DNA from: Dryas octopetala | Taxonomy: Eukaryota > Streptophyta > Magnoliopsida > Rosales > Rosaceae | NCBI GenBank assembly: GCA_963921425.1 | Contig: OY992837.1 | Span: 21,406,630 to 21,470,629 of the forward strand | Length of the DNA stretch: 64,000 nucleotides | Direction of reading: 5' to 3' | Shown here: positions 21,059 through 33,290 of the stretch, piece after piece | Layout of the letters: every line of letters starts with the position of its first letter | Numbering within the stretch: the stretch's first letter is position 1 | Position numbers and translations under genes: made by a program | The notes under the pieces: generated by a model | Told to the model about the DNA's origin: nothing | The model's input: the letters and a program-made list of their open reading frames with translations, nothing else | Database searches by the model: none

Positions 21059-21855
21059 TTTGTTTTGGTATTTTTATTTTCTTTTTCCTTTGAAGATGAA
21101 GGAATTTCATTGTATAGAATACTAGGTATTGCAACTTTTTTGGGGGCAGAGCTTCAGCTGCTTGCAAGGCTCTTGTCAATATATTATTAAAGGCATAGCC
21201 ACTAACTATAAAAACTTTATCATTAATTGGAATATTAATTGTGCCAGAAAACATTGTCATTGTCGATCCTTGGGCATACATCTTTAAATCTCATCTATCT
21301 AATTATAGTTCATTCTACAAAATGCATCTGCAGTCCATAAATATTTTGCAAGTTATGTGATCATGGTTTTTTTAGTTATCTGTAACTTTCTTTGAAATTT
21401 CCATAAGTACACAGTATGATTAAAACTTGTAGATATAATACTTACATTATGTGGATGATTTAACATAGATGCATGTCTTAACTAGAGTAAATTTTTTTTG
21501 CCAAATCTGGGTTTGTTTCTTCAACCTTGATTTTGGATTTGAATATAAGGCTAGAGTAATATTGATTACACCTTAATTTCCTGTAATTGTTTTATGAGTT
21601 ATATAGTGTTTGTTTTCTCTTTCAGATCTTTTCTCCTCATCGTTTAAATCGCAGCTTCGAAATTGCAATCGAGACTAATTTAGCAGTTGATTGTAGGTAA
21701 CTTTTTTTCTTCTAATGATCACTCAATACTTTGTTATTTTTTCATTTGAATTTTGTATTTGTGTTATGACTATCTGATTTTAATTTGGGAATGAATTTTT
21801 AAAGTTCATCGATTGATTAAATATTTTTTTATTTTTAATATGTGAAGTTGACAAA
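21059..21855. other. CACTA 5' region with an unassigned minus-strand frame
   Basis: AT-rich, intron-like sequence. A minus-strand frame at 21281-21059, starting MYAQGSTMTMFSGTIN, has protein-like composition and is cut by the copia TSD, but I cannot match it to a family. A short exon-like block near 21626-21697, bounded by TTTCAG and GTAGGTAACT, could be a CACTA leader exon. Both readings are tentative. Confidence 0.3.
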
Positions 21856-21860
21856 TGTGT

Positions 21861-22950
21861 TGTAACGTCCCGAATCTCGGGCCCATAAAAACACTGAAAC
21901 ATTAAACATTTAAAATTCTTTCTCTTTTAATGAGCCATGCATTCAACATAATAAATAAATACATTTAATAAATCAGAGTGTGTGCCTAAAAACATTTATG
22001 TAAAATCACTGTATAAAATCGTTTAAATCAAATTAAAATGGGTCTTATTGCCTTATCTTCTCCTCACTGCCGCCTCAGCCTGCTTAACCTGCAAAACATC
22101 AAACCATACACCACGTCCTTGGTGTATCGGGTTATACAACAAACCCGCTAAACTCGAAAGCTTGTATGAGTGAAATGACTTAATAAATTATCCTCAATAA
22201 ATAATCACATGGCCTCAATATACATTTCCTCAATATCACAATTCACAATCCACAATATAATTATAATAATACCAAAGCATTCAAAAATAATCCTCATATG
22301 CCAATCATCCAACATATAATCAATCAACTAAATTCAACAAACTTAAATATTTTAAAACATCAATATCAATAATTCTCATGGCATTTCAAGAATCCTCAAA
22401 TAAAATTTTAACTTCAAAGTCCTCTTTTACTTTCTTAAACTCAAACTCATCATCAATTCCATCCTGAGGATGGAATTGATGAAATTCGAACGCCGGTCGA
22501 ATCGCCGGATGAAAGTCCTCTTTTACTTTCCAACGCTAGTCGAATCGCTGAAATTCGACATCGGACGGCTGATAATCGAAGAGAGAAAGAGAAAGCGATT
22601 AGAGGGGGAGAGAAAAGAGAGAGAATCAGGGAGAGAGAAATGAGAATTAAAACTAAAATTTTGGTTTTAAAACCCTTCTACACAAATTACAAAAATGCCC
22701 CTCACTTTGAACTTCCGTAAAACCCAAACCGTAACTCCGATTTACGCGTGCTTTGTGTCTATGAACTCGTGGACTCGAGACCTATTTAATAAGCCCAAAC
22801 TCGAAATCAAAAGCTTATTAAATAAAAAAGTCAACTTTGGGTCAAACCTAATTTAAAACAAGAATTAAAAATTAACTCAAAACCCTTTTTATTTTCCAAA
22901 TAAATTCTCAAAATCTCAAAATAAATCTTTGAAAAATACGGGGTCTCACA
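21861..22950 (-). mobile_element. Solo LTR (1.09 kb), Ty3-like
   Basis: The plus strand runs from TGTAACGTCCCG to GGGGTCTCACA, flanked by the perfect 5-bp TSD TGTGT (21856-21860 and 22951-22955). Orientation is inferred as minus. On that strand it starts TGTGAGACCCCG and then shows the same module (ACGGTTTGGG..., GAGGGGCATTTTTGTAA, C/T-rich leader) as the LTRs at 1648 and 5853. It has no internal region. It lies just upstream of the TNP2 remnant. Confidence 0.9.
22450..22482. repeat. Perfect 33-bp palindrome inside the solo LTR
   Basis: Two 16-base arms, TCATCAATTCCATCCT and its exact reverse complement, flank a single G at 22466. A direct repeat of GTCCTCTTTTACTTTC lies on both sides (about 22420 and 22515), which suggests a small local inverted duplication. 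Confidence 0.9.
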
Positions 22951-25900
22951 TGTGTAGATTGTTGTTTATTGAGGATTGTTGGTAGCTAGACTAGCAGAAT
23001 ATTCAAGCAGTCCAACAAGGATAGGAGTTGGATTCGCAATCCCAATAGAGTGAGTCAGCAATATATATATGGTATTCAATCATTCCTCGAAGTTGCACAA
23101 GCCAGCATGTGAACTCTAGTAATGAGACTCAATGTCCATGTATGAAGTGTCAGAATTTGAAATGGCAGTCTTTATTGGTTATTGAGATGCATCTAATTCA
23201 ATATGGGATGTCAGTGGTTTATGACACTTGGATACATAATGGAGAACAAGTGGGGTCACATATACAAGATCTGCCTTCTTCAATTGCTCAAGAGGCACCT
23301 GGACCAAATGATGATGTACTTAATATTATGGATGATGTATTCCCACAAGTTGTAGACATGGATCAAGATTTAATGGAAGAGGATGATATATTGGGAGGTA
23401 CTAAACATACAGTGGAGGATGATGGAGGAAACAATGTGCATAGGGAAGAAGCTGCTAAGTATGAAAAGTTAATGGTTGAAGCTAAAAATGAGTTCTTCCT
23501 TGGCTACGAAAGATTTACAATTTTAACAGCTATTGTGGAGTTTATGAACTACAAAGTCCTTAATCATTGGACTAACAAGTCTTTTGATATGATGTTACAA
23601 ATTCTAAAACAAATGTGCCCTAAACCCAATAACATTCAAGAATCCTATATGCTCCAAATAAGATCTTGAAAGATTTGGGTTTGGGGTACAAAAAAATTGA
23701 TGCATGTAAGTATGATTGTGCCTTGTTTTATAAAGAGCATGAACATAAGGAAAAATGTCCAGTATGTGATGAGCCAAGGTATTTATCCTCTCTCATTTCT
23801 AGTGAAGGCAAAAAGAGTAAGAAGGTTCCACAAAAATGCTTGTGTTATTTTCCATTAAAGCCAAGACTACAAAGACTTTTTATGTCAAGACATACAACAG
23901 TAGATATACGGTAGCACAAGGATAGAAATGTTGATACTTAAGGTGTTATGAGACATCCAACTAACTCTATTGCGTGGAAGGAGTTTGACAAAATGTACCC
24001 AGATTTTGCTCAAGACCCGCGCAATGTCAAGTTAGCTTTTACAACTATGGGTTTAACCCGTTTGGAAATATGAGCTCATCTTATAGTATGTGGCCAGTGG
24101 TGGTGATTCCATATAATCTGCCATCTTTGAGGTGTATGAAGACATAATACTCTATCATGACATTGTTAATACCTGGGCCACAAGCACTTGGCAAGGAACT
24201 TGATGTGTATTTGCACCTTTTAATTGATAAGCTTAAAGAGTTGTAGGAACGAGGCGTAGCCACTTATGATAAGTTAACTGATTATGTATTTTACCTTAGA
24301 GTAGCTATTTTGTGGACGATTAATGATTTTTCAGCTTATGGAAATTTATCAGGCTGGAGCACCAAAAGTTCTCTAGCATGTCCTATGTGTAATAAGGATA
24401 CATCGTCGCGTGGGCTGTAGAATAAGGTTTTTTACCTAGGGCATCGTTGTTACTTAAGTAGCAACCATCATTGGCATATGAGTCTTGCTTTTGATGGAAA
24501 ACATGAGATGAAGGATCCCCCCAGGGAATTCTGGTGATGATGTCTTATTACAATTTGATCACCTTATGCCTTGTAAGCCTGGTAAACACCCTGATAATAG
24601 GGATAAGAAGATAAAGCAGACTACAAATTAGTTGAATTGGACAAAGAAGTGCATTTTTTTTTAATTAGAGTACTGGTCGTAATTAAAAATCAGGCATAAT
24701 CTAGATGTAATGCACATTGAAAAGAATATATGTAATAACATCTTGGGAACATTATTGAGCATAGAAGGGAAGAACAAGGACACAAACAAGGCTCGACTGG
24801 ATTTAGCAGACATGAAAATAAGAAAGGAACTACATCTCAGACAGCGTGGTAACCGAATTGATAAACCTCCTGCATGTTATACATTGTTAGCAATCGAGCG
24901 TAGAGAATTTTTGTAATTCTTGAAATTTGTGAAATTTCCAGATGGCTATGCAGCAAATATCTCACATAATGTTAAAGATGGTAAGATCTCAGGTTTGAAG
25001 AGCCACGATTGCCATGTCTTGTTACAACGTCTTCTTTCGGTGGGAATTTGACCATACTTGAAAAAGGATGTGTGTGCCCCACTTGTAGAATTGTCTAATT
25101 AACTTCTTTGAACATATATGTGCAAGAACATTGAATGTTGTAGACCTTGATAGGTTGGAGATTGACATTGTGTACATACTATGCAAACTTGAAAAGATTT
25201 TTCCGCCTGCATTCTTTGATATATATCATGGTACATCTAGCAGTGCATTTACCACGTGAGACAAAACTTGCTAGTCCAGTAAGATTTCGATGGATGATCA
25301 TGTATCCGATAGAGAGGTACTCAACACTTCCATTCTATTTTTGACATATTAATTTTATGTTAATTATTTTGAAATGTAATTGATTTAATTGTGTAATGCT
25401 TAAGATGTTGGGAAAGTTGAAGGGTTATGTGCGTAATAGTGCTAAACCAGAAGGTTCAATTGCAGAGGCATATATTGCTAATGAGTCAGTGACGTTTTGT
25501 GCAATGTATCTTCGGAATGTTGAGACATCATTCACTAGACCATAATTAAATGTTGATAGGGGTGATAATGAAGCAGAGCTCAGTATTTTCTCATAATACA
25601 AGTCCATTTGGTAGGCATAAAATGGTTCATCTCTCTGCCACATAAACATAATTATCTTATTGGTATATCTTAAACAATTGCAATGAGATTGAACCCTTTT
25701 AAAGGTACTTTAATACTAATAGCATCCAGTCCTTTTTACTGTTTTGAGAATGATCATTATATCTTTCTTTAATTTTTTTTTTTGCTTGCACTGTATTTTA
25801 ACTTTTAACTTGTGTTTATGCAGAGAGTATTATGAATTGTTACAAAGAGAGTGCAGTTGACATAGATAAGAGACCTAGAAAATTACCTCCCAAGTGGTTT

Positions 25901-26277
25901 AAAGAACATGTGAAGGTGTTGTATGATAAGGGTGATGAATCAGTGACTAATGAGTTGTATGCACTATCTTATGGTCCAGATAATCGGGTTGAAACTTACA
26001 CAGGGTTTATTGTTAATGGGATTCGGTGGTGGGTCAAACAAATCGAAGGAAACCGAATGACACAAAATAGTGGTATTATTGTACCTTGGTCACATGATGA
26101 TGAAGATTGCGATGTCTATGGAAAGTTGGTGGATGTTGTTAAGATACAATTTATATATGACTATCAGGTAATTCTTTTTTAAATGTGAGTGGTTCGACAC
26201 AAATAAGAAAAAGAAAAGACTTGTTAAAGATTACCATCTCACTTTAGTGAATATAAATCGCCTATGGTATCATGATG

Positions 26278-28934
26278 TGTCACACCCTGAACCCCGGGTA
26301 TGCGACAGAGGCACCTTCCCTGAGTATCTCGAGAGATCAATGCCAAACCACCGGCGTTAATTTCCCAAGACGCCCAAGAAAGGTTGAGACTTTATACTGA
26401 AATGGATCAAGTTAGATCAGAGTACTAATAACACAACAGGATCTTTAAGGAAAATAATAAGATCAAAATAATAGTAATCAAAATAAAGATTAACTAACCC
26501 GCTAGGGCGAAATAGTTAAATCAACACCCCAGAAAGGGAATTACCAAAGTGTAATTAAAACCCACATAAGTTCTCAAAACGAGTAAATCAAAATAACATT
26601 GTTCCAAAATGGGTTCCCAATAGGTAAGTAAGAACCACAATAATATCAAAAGACATGACAACAGAGACCTTGAGACACCCGACAATAGAATCCAACCTGC
26701 GCACCCCTCCAGTCAAGACCTTCTCCAAGAGGCAAATCTGTAAAAGCAATAGTGTAGAAACAAAAAAAACAGAGAAAGTAGGGGTTAAGCATCTTATACG
26801 ATCATAACTTCCCTCAGGAGACCCTGCTAGGTTTGAAAGCCTTTAAAAACATTTATCTGTGAAAAATTGATTTCTGAAATCCCAAAACATTTTCACAAAA
26901 TCGATTGAACACCTCAACTGCAGCAGTATATGGTAAACATGCATAAAAACTCATAAATAACAATAACAATATGGTCGATACACATTAGGTACGACTATGG
27001 CTAGCTATATCAAAGAGATAACATCCATAACGAGAGTGCCACGGTAAACAGAAATAGGGAGTCGCAATTGAGAAACCGTATTTACTGCCACCTGATCAAT
27101 CATGGATCTCCGTTTCGCACAAACACACGTATCCACATGTAAGCATGGCTAGACTCCCCATAATATACAGATCAATTCTTTTAGAAGGTTTAGGGATTTG
27201 AACCCAAGGTCACGTACTACGCTACCCGGCCAAACTCTCAGACGTACCAATCACAATAATGATAATAGCATGTTATCACAGTTTAAAAACTACACATACA
27301 CACACAAAGTCCATAGTCAGGAATGTAGGATAAATCCTCCTACCTGGAATCCAATGCACTTCAAGTATTCTCTTCCACAAGCCTTCCACGTTCGCGCACG
27401 GTCCTATTTTGGAAAATTCGTCATAACTAGACAAATATGGCAACCTTAATCTCTCAATAACTCGGCAACCGGGTAACTTGGTAATCCGATAGAAACAAAC
27501 ATGACAAGAGGAACAAACTCTAAGTTAGGGACGAATTACAATAAAGGAAGACGATATGACTTTTCCTTTAGTCACATGTCACTCGTTTCTAGTCCTAAGT
27601 GGATTAAACTCTTCTCTTTAGAGTTTACTTAAGGGTTCACAAGTTTCAACTTCTATCTTAAAGTAAAACCAATTGACTAGTTGTTTTAACTCAAAGCAAT
27701 CCTCAAAAATAATTTACATTAATCCAATTTAATCTATGCAATTGAAACTTGTTAATCCTAGCATGCTAATAACTCTTAAATAAATAAATAAATAAGTCTC
27801 CAAAAATAAGGCTAGGCATGCTTAATTAATAAATAAATTCTGCTTAATTAATAAATAAATCCTACTTAATTAATCTAAGCACGCATCTTAAAATTAAAGC
27901 TTAAGAATAAATAAATAAAGCTTAAAATAAAATACTTACTTGGTTGAAGACCTTCAAAGCTAGACTCCACTCCTAGGGTCTCCTCCTTGCACTTCTAAAA
28001 TTTTAAACTATGAGAAATTTATTCCCTTTTGGTATGTCTCTTCTTGGAGAGACTCCCAAATAACCAATAAGTGAGTAATTCTAACTTCACTTGGTGGTGC
28101 AAGTGAAAATGAGGGACAAGAATCTCTATTTATAAGCATTAGAGGGTTGGAAGAAGTTGTAAATCTCTAATGTGAGACAAAGTGCACTAAAAATACTCAA
28201 AAGAGAGCTAAAAGTCGAACTGGGTTGGAAAAAACCCGGCTGGGACCCGTTTGCAGACTCAAGAGATCCGCAGGTCTCCCCGGAAGCAGACACGTGGGTC
28301 AGGCGCAACCCGGTACTATAGTACCGATCAGTAAGCCCAATCGACGGTCCAGATCTGTTCTCCTTTAATGAGTTTCGATGCTCCAGATTAAAACATGAGG
28401 CGGGATTCGATGTCGCGTGCTCACAAAAGCTCACGTGAGCTTAGCATGTTAGCGCCTGCTGGGTGCCTTGTCAGCGTGTCCAGCGAATGGCGTAGCGCCA
28501 CGTGGCGCGCTTGTCGGCCTAATCAGCGTCCAAAACCAATTTAATTCTTTTTCCTATTTTTCTATTTTCCTAAACTTCGTTAAATCACCAAAAATAGCTC
28601 GGGACTTCAAATAATTCCCCGAAAAGTCCTACGGACTCGTAGCGATTAATATTAGTTTATTGTAAACTCAAAACAATAAATTGGTCTCCAGAAAAATTAA
28701 GAAAAATCCAACACCAATGAATTTAATTCTCAAAAATAAAATCCAACTTGAAAATCACCAAAATTACACTCAAGGGTTCTAGAGCTCTACTCTTAACCTC
28801 TACTGGTACAAGTTAGTTACTCAAAACAAAGGAAACTTCATTCCCTTAAAGAAAATCTTAAGTTGCTAATAACAAAAGAAATTCGAAAATACGTGTCAAG
28901 ACACAATTGGATTGCAAAAATCCAGGGTGTTACA
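26278..28934 (-). mobile_element. Solo LTR (2.66 kb) inside the TNP2 gene
   Basis: The plus strand runs from TGTCACACCCTG to CAGGGTGTTACA, flanked by the perfect TSD TGATG (26273-26277 and 28935-28939). Removing it restores the transposase phrase around WYHDDHYVL. Orientation is minus: a TATA box (GCTTATAAATAG) lies at 28126-28137 on that strand. It shares the block TACGAGTCCGTAG...GAGCTATTTTT (minus strand, about 28640-28590) with the outer LTR at 851-13527. It has no coding capacity; the frame at 28126-28434 is chance. Confidence 0.93.
28126..28137 (-). promoter_or_regulatory. TATA box of the solo LTR in TNP2
   Basis: The minus strand reads GCTTATAAATAG, well placed about 800 bp into the LTR. 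Inferred LTR promoter. Confidence 0.5.
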
Positions 28935-29477
28935 TGATGATCATTATGTACTAGCAACCTAAGCATGTCAGGTATTTTACTTGGACGACCCAAAATTGGG
29001 GCCTAGTTGGAAGGTGGTTCAACAAATTCAACATAAACATGTGTGAGACGTTCTTGAGAATGAAAAGGTGGATGATGTAGAAACTAACAATGATGATGGT
29101 GCAGATCACGAAGAAGGAGTAGGCATTTTTAGAATTATTCGAGATGAAAGTGAGGAACACCATTGTGTAGAGATGATGTAGAACCTAAAGTGGTTGCTCT
29201 AAGAGAAAAAGATATGGAACAAGGAGTTGTTGAGGTCGATGATTTCATAGATGACGACCCTCTAGAAGAATAAATATCATCAGATGATGAGGAAAATAGT
29301 TTAACAAGTGATGAATATAGTGATTGATATTAATGCTCAGCAAATGTAATTACAATTTATTTTTGCTAAAGTTGTCATTTTCTAAGTAAAATAGGAACGT
29401 TAACTTGAAGTACTTGCTATTCTCAAGATGACTAAGTTAACCGATTCTGGAAAGAGGAAAAAGAAGACATCATTTGG

Positions 29478-29582
29478 GCTGCCACCACTGGAACCATGAC
29501 CATCAGAGTCACAGCAGCCAACAACCTCCACCCACGATACAGGGTCAAACTTGGGAGGTAAGAGTGATTACTAGCATGTTAC
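29478..29582 (+). repeat. 105-bp block, copy 1 of a duplication
   Basis: It matches 31487-31591 at most positions, with equal length. Both copies contain GCTGCCACYAYTGG, AGAGTCACARCAGC and AGGGTCAAACTTGG followed by a GGTAA donor-like site. The MULE at 29593 lies between the copies. Confidence 0.88.
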
Positions 29583-29592
29583 TTTAATTTTT

Positions 29593-31393
29593 GAACAAAT
29601 TATATGTAGATACCTCAAGTATGCACCATATTTCTAGTTCGTACCTCAAGTTCAAAAAGTTGCTTGTCAGTACCCCAACTTTCATTTCATAACAACCACG
29701 TACCTCCGTCAATTTTTTCGTTTGTCAAGCCGTTAAGCGCCTACGTGACACACTGACATGGCTTATAAAAAATGCCACGTAGACAAAAAAAAAAAAAAAA
29801 AAACTAAACTTTTAAAAATGAAATAAATATTTATTAAATAAAAATAATAATTCAATTAAAAAATAAAAAAACAAACAAAAAATCAACACATATTATCAAA
29901 AAAATCATAAGCAAAAAAAAAACTATGAAAATGAAATAATTGATTAAAAAAACAAAACAAAAGAAGAAAAAAAAAATTGCAGGTTCCCCAACCCGTAGCC
30001 ACTCCTCCATCCCCACATAAACCATAGCTGCTACCTAAGAGCAAAATGCATGTACCAAATCAAAATTAAAACCAAAGAAATTTCATCAAACCACAAAATC
30101 CTACGCTACTCAAAAACAAATATTCCAAATTCCCAAACCAAACACACACACAAACCTATTCAAACATATGAAATCGACCTATGAATTTTAATTGATGCCG
30201 AACTTCTTTGGCCTGTAAGTGATCGATTGCTGATGACAATCTTCACGGCCTTGACCATGGGGTTTCTCGTGCGATGGCATCGCGACCCGTTGCCTAGGGG
30301 TGTTGATGGTGGCGACTGTGGGGGAGGGAGGAGATTTGCTGGGTTTTGGCAAGGAAGACTGAAGAGGTCTATCATCTGCTAGTGTTCTTGTTTTTTCTTG
30401 GTCTTTTGGGAGGTTCCTAGAAAATTCTTCTTTTTATTCTTCTTCTCCCAACCCGTAGCCCATTTCCACCCTCACCTGCAGAATAAAAAAAAAAATGGAA
30501 GCCAAGCACACCTACAACTTGCAGCGCCCCACCCCACCCTCACCGACGAGTCCTTTGGTTCTAGCGACACCTCATTGCCGATCTGACGACCCCATCTCCC
30601 CCCTCTCTCCTTAAAATCCAATCAAAGAAAAATTTTGTATTGTTTACAAAATTTTTTTTAATAAAAACACAAACCCAGATTTGAAACAAGAAAATGCAGA
30701 GCAACCTAGATCTGATCCAGTGGAGGGTCTTGCCCTTCCAAGCGATGACGGCGACGGACCTCAGAGGCGAGTTGTCGATGAGTGTGGGGAGGAGGGGTGG
30801 CTGGGGCAGGGGGCTCTGGGCCTTCTGGGTTGTTTTTTTTTTATTCTTCTAATTTTAGGTTAGACGTTTGAAGTTCTTGGTGTTCTTGAGATTTATTTTT
30901 TTCATAGAAAGAAAAAAAAAAGAGAATGATAATGATTGTTTAATTTTATTTTGATTTGGGTGGTTAAGGGTGGATGAAGATGATGATGATGAGAGTAGCA
31001 GAAGAAAGAAAAAAAAAATTGGGATTGAATCAATTGATTGAGGGATCTACATCTGCATAATGATGGAGATTTTTTTTCTTTGTTTTTTGTTTTTTGTTTT
31101 ATATTTATATTTATTTTTTTTTTACTTTTAAACGTTTTTTTATAATTTATTTGTCTATGTGGCTTTTTTTAAACAATAGTTTTATATTTTGTTATTTTTT
31201 TGTTTACGTGACATTTTTTATAAGTCATGTCAATGTGCCACGTAAGCGCTTAACGGCCTGACATACGAAAAAATTGACGGAGGTACGTGGTTGTCACGAA
31301 ATGAAAGTTGAGGTACTGATGAGCAACTTTTTGAACTTGAGTTACGAACTTGAAATATGGTGCATACTTGAGGTACCTACGTGTAATTTGCTC
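29593..31393. mobile_element. Mutator-like element (MULE) with ~195-bp terminal inverted repeats
   Basis: The left end GAACAAATTATATGTAG and the reverse of the right end, GAGCAAATTACACGTAGG, continue as near-identical inverted repeats for about 195 bp (29593-29789 and 31199-31393). The 9-bp TSD TTAATTTTT is perfect (29584-29592 and 31394-31402). No transposase is present, so it is non-autonomous. The interior has a GC-richer block on each side (about 30210-30350 and 30440-30600, plus 30700-30830) in otherwise AT-rich DNA. That could be captured gene sequence, as in Pack-MULEs, but I recognise no protein. Confidence 0.93.
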
Positions 31394-31486
31394 TTAATTT
31401 TTTGTAATTATTGTTGTACCTCATTTTTTTACTTAGTTTTTTTTTTTTTTTTTTTTTTGCTTAGCTCAAAGTTTGACATTAGCTGA

Positions 31487-31591
31487 GCTGCCACTATTGG
31501 CACCACGACCATAAGAGTCACAACAGCTATCAACCTCCCCCCTCGATGCAGGGTCAAACTTGGAAGGTAAAAGTGATTGCTAACATGTTAC
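31487..31591 (+). repeat. 105-bp block, copy 2 of a duplication
   Basis: Partner of 29478-29582, with roughly a dozen substitutions by eye, so the duplication is old. It lies 85 bases after the right TSD of the MULE. Confidence 0.88.
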
Positions 31592-32489
31592 CTATTTTTT
31601 TTGTAAATATTGTTGTGTCTTATGCTGTTAATTAATTAACTTTTCTGTTTAGTTGGTTATTCTTCTCTAGGGAAAAGGAAGTCAGGCCCAACAATGAGGT
31701 TGGGCACCCATGATATGGTAAATGCAACTCAACATAGGATTGTTATATGAATAGATGAGTCGCTGAAACTTCCTGCTGGGATAGATGCCAACAAGAAGTT
31801 GGTATCAGAGATTGGATACTTTGTGCGCACTACTACTCCTATGAAAGTCAAGCGATGGAAGGAGGTGTCTGAGAGTGATAAGGGAGAAATTGCAAAAGGG
31901 TTGACGGTGAGTTAATTATATGCTGTTATAATTAATAGTATATATGGTCTCTCTAATTATTTTCCAGTTAATCAAATTATAAGGTTTGGGGCTGTAAAGA
32001 GTTACTGAACTAGCTCTTTAGAGAGTCACATATCTTAGAAATTCACACATTACTTTTAGCCTTAGGCACCAACTAGCTGTACACTCTAAATATATAGGTG
32101 GGCTACTTTACTGTAGTGTAGCTTTTTGGTTTAGAAAGAACATCTACTTGCTTGTTAGTCAGGCCTGCCAATTACTTAGTTGCTAATGTATTCATGCATC
32201 TTTTAACATGTTTCTTGTGTAAAATATCAAGTTAAGTTTGATATAGACTTGAAGGACCCAGATATATGGAGATATGTTGTGGACCATATATGTCAACAAC
32301 CTTCAAAGAGTGGAGAGCCAAGTGTTGATGCAAATTTCCTGCACGAACACAGGATCAAAGGAGAAGGATCGGTGTGGTACTAACCAAATACGCTCCGATG
32401 ATGAAGTCAGTGATGTGTATTTGGAGGTGTTTGTGTCGGAACAAAGAAAAACAGGTGATGAACTTGGGAGAATGAGGAAGAACAACGTA

Positions 32490-33290
32490 AGATCTTCTGG
32501 GTTTATTCTTAGCAAGTGGTGTGTATTTTTTGATAGGTTTTTTGTGAATGAAGTTATATGTCTGTTTTGTGTACATAAGCCAGTTATATATAGGCAAAGG
32601 AAGTTGTAAAGGGTAAGTTACCTGCATGAGGATGAATGGTTGAGAAGAGGCCACACGTTCGGCCATGAATAGTAGCATGCACAGCTACCCACCTCCTTTA
32701 CATTCAATGCTGCATTGAATGCAAGGATGAAAGATCAAGTGGGATGCCTAATAGTCATGGCTGTGAGCTGGGATGTCTCATCTGTCAGAGAGCCATGCCA
32801 GAGATATTCGAGTAAGGCGGTTCATCCTGATTCCAATCTTCTAGAATGGCGGTGTGATATGAGCCGAACCGATCATAGATATCATATACGCGGGTATAGA
32901 ACATATCTACGTTCGGATCGGACGTACATGGATGAGCTGGTTCAGACTGGCCCGACATATGATATGACAATCATCACTCGACGGTAATCCGTTGTCTGAG
33001 AAAATGATCACTAGGAGCCGAGCCGAACCGAACTGAGATAGCCAAGAAAAGATGAATACTCAGTTTTTCATTCAAAATCCTCAGATCAGATCAGGTCGGA
33101 TGCGAGGATCCGCTGAGATGATCCAATCCAATCCAATCCGAACTGGCTATGAAAATGTTATCAAGCTGACATGATGATGTGGAGCTCCAAGTTTGACCGT
33201 TGAAAAGTTAAAGCCTGAAGTTGGATCTGACCAGCCACGTGTCGATCCATGATTAGTTGTTAAATCCACATGGATTTATACACAAACACC
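32490..33290. other. Unassigned block inside the CACTA second gene
   Basis: This stretch does not read as transposase. It contains clustered CCGAACCGA / TCGGATCGG motifs in both orientations (32860-32920 and 33015-33040) and a (CCAAT)n-like run near 33120-33138. It may be an intron or a further insertion. I found no clean terminal repeats or TSD. Confidence 0.35.

Larger units (their letters stand above)
23070..29327 (+). pseudogene. CACTA TNP2-type transposase, disrupted
   Basis: The En/Spm transposase runs in order. An N-terminal zinc region (CPCMKCQN, 23130) is followed by HLIQYGM and TWIHNGE. Next come ILKDLGLGYKKIDACKYDC with CPVCDEPRY (23660-23790), YFPLKPRLQRLF (23850), FGNMSSSYSMWPVVVIPYNL (24065, after a shift), GNLSGWSTKSSLACPMC (24340) and HNLDVMHIEKNICNNILGT (24690). 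MVHLAVHLPRE (25228) and LPPKWFKEHV to IPWSHDDEDCDV (25880-26120) follow. After the solo LTR at 26278-28934 the frame resumes as DHYVLATQACQVFYLDD and ends at 29327. Frameshifts (about 23107 and 23650) and many stops make it non-functional. In intact elements this protein cuts at the CACTA ends. Confidence 0.93.

Noticed and set aside
32274-32987. Host gene candidate in the 90-111 residue ORFs
   Set aside because: The first part reads as a CACTA second-gene remnant and the rest has no recognisable similarity or intron/exon logic.
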